From assembly GCA_949788275.1 (NCBI GenBank), contig OX460916.1, forward strand, positions 558,001 through 622,000: a stretch of DNA of 64,000 nucleotides, given 5' to 3'. How positions within the stretch are numbered: the first letter of the stretch is position 1; each line of letters starts with the position of its first letter. Under the pieces are notes generated by a model that did not search any database, was not told where the DNA came from, and saw only the letters and a list, made by a program, of their open reading frames with translations. A program made the position numbers and the translations under genes. The stretch comes from Weeksellaceae bacterium. GTDB lineage: Bacteria; Bacteroidota; Bacteroidia; Flavobacteriales; Weeksellaceae. Positions 9,397-18,306 of this stretch are shown one piece after another.

Positions 9397-9491
9397 ATGC
9401 CGTAAAATTATCTTCCATACTCGAATAATTGACTTAAAAATAAGCATATTCTTTTACACTCGAAAAATTTCGAATTCCAATTCATCTATTT

Positions 9492-9614
9492 GGGCGCACC
9501 TTTCTCTTGTTGTTTTAATCAACAACAAGAGAAAGGCGGGCTTTCCGCACTCGCTTTTCAGTTTCGTTTCACTTCACCAAAAAGCTCAAACAAATGCTTC
9601 AATCCCTTGCGCGC
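9492..9614 (+). repeat. REP-like intergenic repeat, copy R1
   Basis: One member of the repeat family described in the findings. It opens with GGGCG, contains CGGGCTTTCCGCACTCGC and ends TGCTTCAATCCCTTGCGC. Its left arm has been enlarged by a nearly perfect 15-bp hairpin (ctttctcttgttgtt/aacaacaagagaaag, 9500-9535). Closest to copy R4. Confidence 0.75.
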
Positions 9615-9752
9615 TTCTTTAGCGTTTTAAGAAAATAGAAGTAGTAAGAGTTCGTCGTTTGTAAAAAGTAAAACAATCTTCTTTCTAGCGGAGCACAACC
9701 ACCTATCGAAGGGGATTGTATTAAATGCTAAGTATAAAACGGCAGAATTTTT

Positions 9753-9795
9753 AAAAAAAACCATGGAGTTCTATTATCGAACCTCATGGTTTTTA
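9753..9795 (-). terminator. Terminator for T9SS cargo copy 1
   Basis: An aaaaccatg/catggtttt stem with extra imperfect pairing (gttc/gaac) and a T-run on the minus strand, about 105 bases beyond the stop at 9901. Confidence 0.6.
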
Positions 9796-9900
9796 ATTGT
9801 ATTTTTTGGGATAAATACCCCTTTCGTTGAATCGATTAAAGACAATTTAACAGCGTTATCGAACGCTATCTAAATCTAATATCTCACATCGATAATCAAT

Positions 9901-10656
9901 TTACTTCTTAATAAACTTCCCTTTGGTTTGATCCAATTGGTAGAAATAGACACCAGGGGTTAATCCCGAAATATCCAAGGAGATGTAATCTTGATCACCT
10001 GCCTGAACGCTCTTTTTAAGAACAGTGGCTCCATTGGTCGACAAGACTTCAAGGTTGTATGAACCACGCTTTCCTTTGACGCTATTCGAAATATTAATCG
10101 ATGTAGTGGCAGGATTAGGAAACGAAGCATTCTTTTGTTTTAGAATAAGTTCTTCTTGTGCCAGGGTTAATGTGCCTGGAAGAGTATATATAGCAATGCT
10201 TCTATCGTGATGTGATTGCAACTTTAACTCATATTTTCCATCAAGTACTTTATATAAATCGCTTACATAAAAAGATGCACTACCAAATTTTTTGATGATT
10301 TGACTATTCTCATTGATCAGCATTAAGTCGCCAACGTTATTACCGCCAGATTTTTTACTTGTTAGAATCAATACCTCAATAAGGTCATCATGATTAAATA
10401 ATTTATCCGTTATAAGAATTTCACTCGATGTTGATGGTAGATCCGTATTAGGTATTAGAATTGTTTTATACAATATCATATCATGATTGTATAATTCAAG
10501 TTTATTATCTTTCGTTAAAACCGCATAATAAACAGAATTTTTAACGTAGCCAACTGCAACAGATTCGTAATTTGAGTTAAAATTATGTTTTAAATTAATC
10601 TGCCCAAAAGCAGTAGAAGCAATTAATGCAATAAGAGGAAATAAAATTTTTTTCAT
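9901..10656 (-). CDS. T9SS type A sorting-domain secreted protein, copy 1
   Basis: 251 residues: Sec signal peptide (ending AFGQ), a beta-rich middle of unknown function, and a C-terminal type A sorting domain (~75 residues: FPNPATTSINI, LEVLSTNGATVLK, LTPGVYFYQL, ending GKFIKK) that directs passage through the type IX system and surface attachment. It is 99% identical to the gene at 10857: five base differences, giving two amino-acid changes (Asn/Ser near residue 27, Ser/Gly near 132). The identity stops at the start and stop codons; the flanks differ. No TAnnTTTG element is seen directly upstream, unlike copy 2. Confidence 0.85.
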   Translation of the reverse strand: MKKILFPLIALIASTAFGQINLKHNFNSNYESVAVGYVKNSVYYAVLTKDNKLELYNHDMILYKTILIPNTDLPSTSSEILITDKLFNHDDLIEVLILTSKKSGGNNVGDLMLINENSQIIKKFGSASFYVSDLYKVLDGKYELKLQSHHDRSIAIYTLPGTLTLAQEELILKQKNASFPNPATTSINISNSVKGKRGSYNLEVLSTNGATVLKKSVQAGDQDYISLDISGLTPGVYFYQLDQTKGKFIKK

Positions 10657-10712
10657 ATTTATTTATTTATTTAGATTTTTTAATAGATGGTCGATTTCAG
10701 ACTTTAAAAAAA

Positions 10713-10741
10713 TCCACACTTTAATTTTTTTTGTTTGTGGT
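10713..10741 (-). terminator. Possible terminator for T9SS cargo copy 2
   Basis: On the minus strand CCACA and TGTGG flank an A-rich loop and are followed by ATTTTTTT. The stem is short, so confidence is low. Confidence 0.35.
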
Positions 10742-10856
10742 TATTTTGCAATGTGACTTGTATAAATAATCAAGTGATAGAAAATAATTAAACATCGTTT
10801 ACTTTTTACTTATATCTAGCCTTTGTTTTCCAAAATCTTCTAGTTAGAATCAAAAT

Positions 10857-11612
10857 TTACTTTTTAATAAACTTCCCTTTGGTTTGATCCAATTGGTAGA
10901 AATAGACACCAGGGGTTAATCCCGAAATATCCAAGGAGATGTAATCTTGATCACCTGCTTGTACGCTCTTTTTAAGAACAGTGGCTCCATTGGTCGACAA
11001 GACTTCAAGGTTGTATGAACCACGCTTTCCTTTGACGCTATTCGAAATATTAATCGATGTAGTGGCAGGATTAGGAAACGAAGCATTCTTTTGTTTTAGA
11101 ATAAGTTCTTCTTGTGCCAGGGTTAATGTGCCTGGAAGAGTATATATAGCAATGCTTCTATCGTGATGTGATTGCAACTTTAACTCATATTTTCCATCAA
11201 GTACTTTATATAAATCGCCTACATAAAAAGATGCACTACCAAATTTTTTGATGATTTGACTATTCTCATTGATCAGCATTAAGTCGCCAACGTTATTACC
11301 GCCAGATTTTTTACTTGTTAGAATCAATACCTCAATAAGGTCATCATGATTAAATAATTTATCCGTTATAAGAATTTCACTCGATGTTGATGGTAGATCC
11401 GTATTAGGTATTAGAATTGTTTTATACAATATCATATCATGATTGTATAATTCAAGTTTATTATCTTTCGTTAAAACCGCATAATAAACAGAATTTTTAA
11501 CGTAGCCAACTGCAACAGATTCGTAATTTGAGCTAAAATTATGTTTTAAATTAATCTGCCCAAAAGCAGTAGAAGCAATTAATGCAATAAGAGGAAATAA
11601 AATTTTTTTCAT
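10857..11612 (-). CDS. T9SS type A sorting-domain secreted protein, copy 2
   Basis: 251 residues with the same layout as the neighbouring copy: signal peptide, unknown beta-rich domain, type A C-terminal sorting domain ending GKFIKK. It differs from copy 1 at only five bases. Its promoter region is different and carries TATATTTG (minus strand) at 11626-11633, 14 bases before the ATG, so this is the copy more likely to be expressed from its own promoter. The two genes read in the same direction with 200 bases between them. Function of the cargo domain is unknown; a surface or secreted location is inferred from the sorting domain. Confidence 0.85.
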   Translation of the reverse strand: MKKILFPLIALIASTAFGQINLKHNFSSNYESVAVGYVKNSVYYAVLTKDNKLELYNHDMILYKTILIPNTDLPSTSSEILITDKLFNHDDLIEVLILTSKKSGGNNVGDLMLINENSQIIKKFGSASFYVGDLYKVLDGKYELKLQSHHDRSIAIYTLPGTLTLAQEELILKQKNASFPNPATTSINISNSVKGKRGSYNLEVLSTNGATVLKKSVQAGDQDYISLDISGLTPGVYFYQLDQTKGKFIKK

Positions 11613-11625
11613 AATTGGTTTTCTA

Positions 11626-11633
11626 CAAATATA
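11626..11633 (-). promoter_or_regulatory. -7 promoter element for T9SS cargo copy 2
   Basis: TATATTTG on the minus strand, a perfect TAnnTTTG; absent from copy 1. Confidence 0.5.
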
Positions 11634-11798
11634 ATCTATAAACTAAAACAGTTAATATGAAATGGCTCATTTTCCTTATAAATTAGCGCCTTAGATTAAA
11701 ATCGTTGAGCCTAAAGCTCGTGTCTAAATCCCATTTACAATCAATCTAACTTCATTCCAAATAAACGTAGGAAGTGTTAATCTTAACATTCATCATGG

Positions 11799-11826
11799 TT
11801 TGTCCCAATGGTAATGTCTAAATTTG
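11799..11826 (+). promoter_or_regulatory. Bacteroidota promoter (TTTG ... TAAATTTG)
   Basis: TTTG at 11799-11802 and TAAATTTG at 11819-11826, 16 bases apart, ending 17 bases before the GTG start at 11844. One of the best promoter matches in the window. Confidence 0.6.
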
Positions 11827-11843
11827 CCCTAAAATCATAAATC

Positions 11844-12683
11844 GTGTTAAAAAAATACTTAGCAACATTAATTTTAGTGTTAACAGTGAGTGCTTTTGGA
11901 CAAGGGCAACACAATAAAGGAAAAATGTATGTTTATTGGGGATGGAATCATTCGCAGTATACCAAATCGGATATTACGTTTAGAGGCGATAATTACGATT
12001 TTACGTTAAAAGATGTCATGGCACATGACCGTCAAACCCCTTTTGGAATAAAGTACATTAATCCAGGGAAAATGACAATTCCGCAATACAACTTCCGTTT
12101 AGGTTATTTCTTCCATGACAATTGGAACATCTCTTTTGGGATCGATCATATGAAATATGTAATGGACCAAGGACAAGTGGTTAAAATGAATGGTTATGTG
12201 AAAGAAGGCGGTGATTTCGATGGGGAATATGCCAATGCTGATCGCGAATTAAGCGAAGATTTCTTAACTTTTGAGCATACCGATGGATTAAATTATGCCA
12301 ACATCGAACTTCGTCGCTTCGACAATATTCTACATATGCCGATCTCGAAGAATGGAAAAGGTATTGACGTTAATATTACCGAAGGTATTGGTGGAGGTAT
12401 TCTTTACCCGAAGACCAATACGCAATTAATGGGTAAAGAGCGCTACGATGAATTTCATTTAGCAGGTTGGGGAACTGCCGCCATGGTGGGGATCAATTTT
12501 ACTTTCTGGGATTATTTCTTTATCCAAGCCGAATTAAAAGGTGGATATATCAATATGAGCGATATTCGTACTACAGAGAATAAAGCAGATAAGGCAAAAC
12601 AAGATTTTTTCTTCTCTCAACAAAACATTGTATTCGGAGCTGTTTTTCCATTATTTACTCCTAAAAGAACGTTAAATTTATAA
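11844..12683 (+). CDS. Predicted outer-membrane beta-barrel protein
   Basis: 279 residues with a GTG start, supported by a good promoter just upstream and by the signal peptide that begins there (LKKYLATLILVLTVSAFGQ). The mature part has alternating aromatic/hydrophobic strands (YNFRLGYFFHDNWNISFGID, FTFWDYFFIQAELKGGYINM) and ends in a strand-like LFTPKRTLNL, consistent with a small outer-membrane barrel. No specific family is recognised; related proteins are annotated as hypothetical in Bacteroidota. Monocistronic, followed by a terminator. Confidence 0.6.
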   Translation: MLKKYLATLILVLTVSAFGQGQHNKGKMYVYWGWNHSQYTKSDITFRGDNYDFTLKDVMAHDRQTPFGIKYINPGKMTIPQYNFRLGYFFHDNWNISFGIDHMKYVMDQGQVVKMNGYVKEGGDFDGEYANADRELSEDFLTFEHTDGLNYANIELRRFDNILHMPISKNGKGIDVNITEGIGGGILYPKTNTQLMGKERYDEFHLAGWGTAAMVGINFTFWDYFFIQAELKGGYINMSDIRTTENKADKAKQDFFFSQQNIVFGAVFPLFTPKRTLNL

Positions 12684-12757
12684 TTTAACAACCTTAGTTT
12701 AAATAAATTATAGTAGCTTTATCCTAATTGATTAAGCGTTTTGAAAATAATTGGCGG

Positions 12758-12801
12758 AGACATCATTTTATTAGTAATTTAATAAAGTGATGTCTTTTTT
12801 T
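12758..12801 (+). terminator. Intrinsic terminator
   Basis: A 16-bp stem (agacatcattttatta/taataaagtgatgtct, one G-T pair) followed by a run of T. Confidence 0.8.
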
Positions 12802-12872
12802 AGGCCGAAAGCTTACTTATTCAAGAAAGAATTTCTAGTTTTACGAAACTAAATCATACAAAAAAATAATCC

Positions 12873-14759
12873 ATGAATCGTTTTTCTATTTTAGCAGCTA
12901 CCGTGTTGATGGCAACATCAGCTATGGCGCAGCAGGTAATGACGCCCGAAAAATTATGGCAAGTGAAAAAGGTGGCACCAATTGGTGTAACCAAAGATAA
13001 AAAAAATGTAGTCTATAAAGTCACATCAACCGATGTGAAAACACAAAAAGATACGTCAAAAACCTATATGGTTTCTTTAGCCGGTGGTCGTGCCACGGAA
13101 ACGGCTAATTATAAACCGTTGATTGCTGATGCAAACCTTTCTGCCAATTCAATCTTTTTAGCGGCTACAGAAAAAGTTCAATTGCAAAAAGTTTCCGGAC
13201 AAGATTATTACCCTGAAATGGATCAAGCCGATGTGAAAATTTACAACGAATTAAATTATAGACATTGGGATACTTGGAACGATGGGAAATATGATCACGT
13301 AATCTTAACCGATAAGAAAGATGCGTCTAAAAAAGTAGATATTCTTAAAGATGAGCCTTATAGTGTTGTTGATTACATTTGGTCACCCGATGGAAGTAAA
13401 ATAGTATACGTCTCTAAGAAAAAATTTGGAACCGAATACGCTTTAACGACTAATACCGATATTTACCAATACGATATCCAATCACAAAAAACCGTTAACC
13501 TAACCGAAGGCAAAAAAGGCTACGATATGTCGCCAAGTTTTTCAAAACAAGGTGATTTTGCTTTTTTGAGCATGGCCCAAGATGGTTTTGAAGCCGATAA
13601 AAACGACTTAATTGTTCGTCGTGGAGACGTGGAGGTTAACCTAACCCAACATTGGGATGGAACTGTAGGTAATTACCTTTGGAGCGAGGATGGTTCTAAA
13701 ATCTATTTTAACGCCCCAACCAAAGGAACAGTGCAATTGTTTGAGGTTGATGTCGACTTTAGAACAAAGAAACTACCCGCGATTAAACAAATTACCAAAG
13801 GCCAGTTTGATATAGCGAACTTATTTGCTGTTACAAGCCATCAGGCAGTGGTGACAAAAACCGATATGAATCATGCTGCTGAAATTTATACAGTCGATTT
13901 AAAAACGGGGAAATTAAACCAGTTAACCAATGAAAATAAAGAGGTTTACGAGGGAATGGCGATGAGTAATGTCGTTGAGCGTACCATTAAAACAACCGAT
14001 GGCAAAGATATGTTGGCTTGGGTGATCTATCCTCCAAATTTTGATCCTTCAAAAAAATACCCGACTTTATTATATGCCCAAGGTGGCCCACAATCAGCTT
14101 TAACACAAACCTATTCTCCGCGTTGGAACTTCCAATTGATGGCCGCAAACGGTTATATTGTGATTGCTCCAAATCGACGTGGTATGCCAGGACATGGTGT
14201 AGAGTGGAATGCAGCCATTTCGAAAGATTGGGGCGGACAAGTAATGGATGATTACTTATCGGCTATTGATGATATTGCGAAAGAAGCTTATGTGGATAAA
14301 GATCGTTTAGGTGCTGTAGGTGCTAGTTATGGTGGATATTCCGTGTATTATTTAGCGGGTATTCACGAAGGGCGTTTTAAAACATTTATCTCGCATAACG
14401 GGGTTTTTAATTTAAAATCGATGTACGGAACAACCGAAGAAATCTTCTTTACCAATTGGGATGCAGGTGGTGCACCTTGGGAATTAGATAACAAAGCGGC
14501 TCAGAAAACCTACAATGAATTCGATCCAAGTAGCCCTAAATTAGTCAATAAGTGGAATACGCCTATGTTGGTTTTTATTGGTGGTAAAGATTACCGTGTA
14601 CCAATGGGACAAGGACAAGAAGCTTTTCAGGTATTGCAATTGAAAGGAATTAAGTCGAGAATGGTGTATTTCCCAGAAGAAAATCACTGGATCTTAAAAC
14701 CTCAGAATGCAATCATTTGGCACACTGAGTTTTATAAGTGGCTAAAAGAAACCTTGTAA
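12873..14759 (+). CDS. S9 family serine peptidase (prolyl oligopeptidase/DPP-like), secreted
   Basis: 628 residues. A signal peptide ends in AMAQ (about residue 19). Residues ~30-370 look like a beta-propeller of the TolB/DPP type (SPDGSKIVYVS, SEDGSKIYFN repeats); residues ~385-628 are an alpha/beta-hydrolase. The catalytic triad is Ser485 (GASYGGY), Asp573 (GGKDYRVP) and His605 (ENHWI). The RRGMPGHGVEWN loop is typical of S9 enzymes. It probably trims di- or oligopeptides in the periplasm. It is followed directly by a terminator, so it is monocistronic. Confidence 0.92.
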   Translation: MNRFSILAATVLMATSAMAQQVMTPEKLWQVKKVAPIGVTKDKKNVVYKVTSTDVKTQKDTSKTYMVSLAGGRATETANYKPLIADANLSANSIFLAATEKVQLQKVSGQDYYPEMDQADVKIYNELNYRHWDTWNDGKYDHVILTDKKDASKKVDILKDEPYSVVDYIWSPDGSKIVYVSKKKFGTEYALTTNTDIYQYDIQSQKTVNLTEGKKGYDMSPSFSKQGDFAFLSMAQDGFEADKNDLIVRRGDVEVNLTQHWDGTVGNYLWSEDGSKIYFNAPTKGTVQLFEVDVDFRTKKLPAIKQITKGQFDIANLFAVTSHQAVVTKTDMNHAAEIYTVDLKTGKLNQLTNENKEVYEGMAMSNVVERTIKTTDGKDMLAWVIYPPNFDPSKKYPTLLYAQGGPQSALTQTYSPRWNFQLMAANGYIVIAPNRRGMPGHGVEWNAAISKDWGGQVMDDYLSAIDDIAKEAYVDKDRLGAVGASYGGYSVYYLAGIHEGRFKTFISHNGVFNLKSMYGTTEEIFFTNWDAGGAPWELDNKAAQKTYNEFDPSSPKLVNKWNTPMLVFIGGKDYRVPMGQGQEAFQVLQLKGIKSRMVYFPEENHWILKPQNAIIWHTEFYKWLKETL

Positions 14760-14772
14760 TATAAAATAACGG

Positions 14773-14797
14773 ATGGCGCTTTTAAAGCGCCATTTTT
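14773..14797 (+). terminator. Intrinsic terminator after the S9 peptidase
   Basis: Palindrome atggcgctt/aagcgccat followed by six T. Confidence 0.85.
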
Positions 14798-14850
14798 TGC
14801 CTAATCGCCGAAAACATTGTATCTTCAAATCCGGTAACTAAAGCCCTTTT

Positions 14851-15552
14851 ATGAGTAAGGAAAATAATAAAATATACTTTACAAATAGCCCTTTTACGAA
14901 TGGTCACAAAGTCGTTGATTTTGTCTGGAGCGCTCGTTTAGATCAAGATTTAAACTTGTATATGGATCTTCATTTAGAATCTGACCATTACGATCAAGAA
15001 GAGGAATACAAAGATGATATTGAAGAAATTGATGATGTTTCAAAAGAAAACGTCAAAAAAGCCATGTGGGTCAATTTCGACCATTGCGTACTTTCTAGTT
15101 CGTATTGGAGCAATAAAGGAATTCCTATTGCGATTGATAAATCACCTTTTAATTTCGAGGATTTAAATTCGAAAACTTTTTTAATCGATGAGTTACCCAT
15201 TGCGTTGGACGAGCCTGAAACACTCGCTTTTGGAATATCGATGCTAGGGAATGACACGGTTGCCAACCACGAGATTACGTTTTTAGACACCGAAGAATAT
15301 GGGGTGTTTGATATTAAGTGGAAAGCAAAAGTAGCCAACACCTATGCCGATGAGACTTCATTCGATTACGATTTATATGCGTATATGAAGAACATTAAGT
15401 TTGCGGGGATTAAGGTTGATCCTCGTTTAACAAAGGAGCAGGCAAAGAAATTTTTCCAAGAGAATTTAGTTGATCTCAACGAATTCGAATTGCTAGAAGA
15501 AGAAGAGTTTTCACTTGAAAACTATGCTTTAAAATTAAAACAACGTCTATAA
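14851..15552 (+). CDS. Conserved acidic protein of unknown function
   Basis: 233 residues, strongly acidic (DQEEEYKDDIEEIDD near 48-62; LLEEEEF near 215), no signal peptide and no membrane segment, so probably cytosolic. I recognise no domain. The sequence has the even, structured composition of a real protein and is followed by its own terminator. It stands alone between the S9 peptidase and a convergent DUF4197 gene, so context gives no clue to function. Confidence 0.6.
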   Translation: MSKENNKIYFTNSPFTNGHKVVDFVWSARLDQDLNLYMDLHLESDHYDQEEEYKDDIEEIDDVSKENVKKAMWVNFDHCVLSSSYWSNKGIPIAIDKSPFNFEDLNSKTFLIDELPIALDEPETLAFGISMLGNDTVANHEITFLDTEEYGVFDIKWKAKVANTYADETSFDYDLYAYMKNIKFAGIKVDPRLTKEQAKKFFQENLVDLNEFELLEEEEFSLENYALKLKQRL

Positions 15553-15570
15553 TCTATTCGTTCTAAAATA

Positions 15571-15602
15571 AAAAAAGCCGATGCATTTGCATCGGCTTTT
15601 TT
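15571..15602 (+). terminator. Intrinsic terminator
   Basis: Stem aaaaaagccgatgca/tgcatcggctttttt, nearly perfect and T-rich. Confidence 0.88.
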
Positions 15603-15650
15603 GTATTTATCTAATTTTGAATGAGCTTATTTATTCAGCCTTAAAATCAA

Positions 15651-15768
15651 GCGAAGCGTTTGCGGCAGGGATAGCAGCGGCATCCTTTGCTGCCACCTTT
15701 TGTCGACTTTAACCGAGATGTTCTTGCAGCAAAGATAGAGCGTATAGCCCGGCGCGAAGCGGCCGCCC
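15651..15768 (-). repeat. REP-like intergenic repeat, copy R2
   Basis: Reads on the minus strand: GGGCGGCCGC, GCCGGGCTATACGCTCTATC, a TTTGCTGC/GCAGCAAA inner stem around a variable loop, then GGATGCCGCTGCTATCCCTG. Its GGGCTATACGCT is identical to the site at which the IS110 element at 39.2 kb is inserted. Confidence 0.8.
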
Positions 15769-15808
15769 AATAAATAGTTCTTATTTTAAATAACGCTTTA
15801 TAACCATG

Positions 15809-16543
15809 CTATTTCTTGTCTTGTAAACCAAAGACTTGTTGCAATAAAGGCGTTGTTCTTAAACCGATGTTGGAACGAATTCCTTCTTCTTTTTGAGCCA
15901 CCATTCTAAATACGCTTTGGATGGCTTGTTCAGTGACATAAGCGTTTAAATCGGGATTGACTTTTTTGGCAGAAACGGTGTTGTACTGACTAATTAATTT
16001 AGTCCATACTTGGTTGGCACCTACTTTTCCTAACGATTGTTCAATTTTGGGTTGAAAAGCAGTCGTTAACTCAGTGGTGGTTTTATTTTGTAAATAAGCA
16101 GTTGCTGCATTTTGGTTTCCTAAAAGGATTCCTTTGGCATCGTTAAAACTCATGGAAGTAATGGCATTGCTGAAAATTGGTGCAGCTTCTGAAACAGCAT
16201 CTTCTGCGGCTCTATTCAAAAGCTTTAGACCTTCGTCGGCCATGCTTCCTAAACCAAGGCTACGCAATGTTTTTTCAACATTTTGTAATTCGGTTGGTAA
16301 CAGGATTTTAGCAACTGGGTTTTGGTAGAAACCATTGCTTTTACCAAGGGTAGCAATACCGTCTTTTAAACCGAGGTTTAAAGCTTCTTTTAATCCTTGA
16401 CCAATGGTTGCATTGGATACGCCTCCAACTCCTTGTTGAGTTGGTTGACTTCCCGGAAGTTGAGTTGCTATTTGTTGCATTTCTGCACAACCACTCATAA
16501 AAATGGTTGCGATAAAGAGGCAGGGGATGATTATTTTTTTCAT
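15809..16543 (-). CDS. DUF4197 lipoprotein
   Basis: 244 residues. The lipobox MSGC (Cys at about residue 19) predicts a lipoprotein. After a Gln/Pro-rich linker, the rest is the helical DUF4197 domain (GLKEALNLGLKDG, FYQNPVAKILLP, AITSMSFNDAKGILLG, LNAYVTEQAIQSVFRMVAQ), found widely in Gram-negative bacteria with no known function. It lies 50 bases downstream of prfC on the same strand, without a clear terminator between them. Confidence 0.88.
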   Translation of the reverse strand: MKKIIIPCLFIATIFMSGCAEMQQIATQLPGSQPTQQGVGGVSNATIGQGLKEALNLGLKDGIATLGKSNGFYQNPVAKILLPTELQNVEKTLRSLGLGSMADEGLKLLNRAAEDAVSEAAPIFSNAITSMSFNDAKGILLGNQNAATAYLQNKTTTELTTAFQPKIEQSLGKVGANQVWTKLISQYNTVSAKKVNPDLNAYVTEQAIQSVFRMVAQKEEGIRSNIGLRTTPLLQQVFGLQDKK

Positions 16544-16593
16544 GTTGAGCAGTGTTAATGAAATACCTTAAAGATAATTATTTTTTGTTTTTC

Positions 16594-18180
16594 TTAGAAT
16601 TCACTGACGAAATGAAGTTTTAACGAAGGAAATTTTTCCTGTGTCATTTGAATGGTGAAGGCCGAATCGGCTAAGAAAACCAACTGATTGTATTTGTCGC
16701 GCGCTAAATAGCGTTGTTTAACACGTAAAAATTCTCTAAACTCTTCGGTATTTTCATCTTCTACTTCAATCCAACAAGCTTTATGCACTTGGAAAGGTTC
16801 GTATGTGGCTTTAGCACCATATTCGTGTTCTAAACGGTACTGAATAACCTCGTATTGTAACGCACCTACGGTACCTATAATTTTACGGTTATTCATTTCC
16901 AGCGTAAACAATTGTGCAACCCCTTCGTCCATTAATTGATCAATTCCTTTTTCAAGCTGTTTCGATTTCATCGGATCAGCATTATTAATAAAGCGGAAAT
17001 GTTCTGGTGAGAACGATGGAATTCCTTTAAAGCTTAATTTTTCTCCTTCGGTCAATGTATCTCCAATTCTAAAGTTACCTGTATCATGTAGCCCAATAAT
17101 GTCTCCTGCAAACGACTCGTCGATGACTTCTTTTTTATCGGCAAAAAAAGCGTTTGGTGCGGCAAACTTCATGTTTTTACCTTGGCGTACATGGAAATAA
17201 TTTTTATTTCGTTCAAATTTTCCTGAAACAATCTTAATAAACGCTAAACGGTCGCGGTGTTTTGGATCCATATTGGCGTGAATTTTAAAAACAAATCCGG
17301 TAAATTTATTTTCATAAGGCTCGATTAAACGGACATCACTTTCTTTCGATTGAGGGGTAGGGGCAATATCCACGAAGGCATTCAGCAATTCGCGTACACC
17401 AAAGTTATTTAAAGCCGAACCGAAAAATACAGGTTGTAAGTTTCCGTCCATATAGTCTTGCATATTGAATTCTGGGTAAACGCCATCGATTAAATCGATT
17501 TCGCTTCGTAGATTTTCGGCATAAGAATCGCCAATGATCTCTTCTAAATCGGGATTGCTTAAGTCGTCAATTTGAACCGCTTCAGAAATCTTTTGTTTAT
17601 TATCACCCGAGAATATATTGATGTTTTTTTCCCAAATGTTATAAATACCTTTAAACGTAGCACCAATACCAATTGGCCAAGATAATGGCGTAACGGTAAG
17701 TCCTAGTTTTTGCTCTACTTCGTCCATTAAGTCGAAAGCATCCTTCCCTTCACGGTCCATTTTATTAATAAAAACCAATAAGGGAATATTACGCATGCGA
17801 CAAACTTCGACTAATTTAACCGTTTGTTCCTCAACTCCTTTTGCAACGTCAATTACCACAATGGCACTATCTACAGCTGTTAGGGTTCGGTAGGTGTCTT
17901 CAGCAAAATCCTTGTGACCAGGCGTATCCAAGATATTGATTTTTTTACCTTTGTATTCAAATGCCAATACCGATGTGGCTACCGAAATTCCACGTTGACG
18001 TTCAATCTCCATAAAATCGGATGTAGCCCCTTTCTTAATTTTGTTGCTTTTTACAGCCCCAGCTTCTTGAATGGCCCCTCCAAATAATAATAATTTTTCA
18101 GTCAATGTGGTCTTACCAGCATCGGGGTGGGCAATAATCCCAAAGGTTTTTCTTTTATCTATTTCTTGCGCTAAAGTCAT
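16594..18180 (-). CDS. prfC: Peptide chain release factor 3
   Basis: 528 residues, full length for RF3, the GTPase that removes RF1/RF2 from the ribosome after peptide release. G1 (AHPDAGKTT, residues 17-25), the switch region (GATSDFMEIERQRGISV), G3 (DTPGHKDF) and G4 (NKMD) are intact, followed by domain II and the RF3-specific C-terminal domain (GVAQLFTLE, GALQYEVIQYRLE). A TATCTTTG promoter element lies 23 bases before the ATG. It is cytosolic and probably co-transcribed with the DUF4197 gene. Confidence 0.97.
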   Translation of the reverse strand: MTLAQEIDKRKTFGIIAHPDAGKTTLTEKLLLFGGAIQEAGAVKSNKIKKGATSDFMEIERQRGISVATSVLAFEYKGKKINILDTPGHKDFAEDTYRTLTAVDSAIVVIDVAKGVEEQTVKLVEVCRMRNIPLLVFINKMDREGKDAFDLMDEVEQKLGLTVTPLSWPIGIGATFKGIYNIWEKNINIFSGDNKQKISEAVQIDDLSNPDLEEIIGDSYAENLRSEIDLIDGVYPEFNMQDYMDGNLQPVFFGSALNNFGVRELLNAFVDIAPTPQSKESDVRLIEPYENKFTGFVFKIHANMDPKHRDRLAFIKIVSGKFERNKNYFHVRQGKNMKFAAPNAFFADKKEVIDESFAGDIIGLHDTGNFRIGDTLTEGEKLSFKGIPSFSPEHFRFINNADPMKSKQLEKGIDQLMDEGVAQLFTLEMNNRKIIGTVGALQYEVIQYRLEHEYGAKATYEPFQVHKACWIEVEDENTEEFREFLRVKQRYLARDKYNQLVFLADSAFTIQMTQEKFPSLKLHFVSEF

Positions 18181-18202
18181 TATCGTCTCTTTTTTCAGGT
18201 TG

Positions 18203-18210
18203 CAAAGATA
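18203..18210 (-). promoter_or_regulatory. -7 promoter element for prfC
   Basis: TATCTTTG on the minus strand, a perfect TAnnTTTG. Confidence 0.55.
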
Positions 18211-18306
18211 AGCTATTCCAAAGAAATGAGTAAATTCGAATGAAATAAAAGAATAAACATTCGAAATAATCGTTTATTAAATAGAATTTAACCAAAAACC
18301 TTATAC

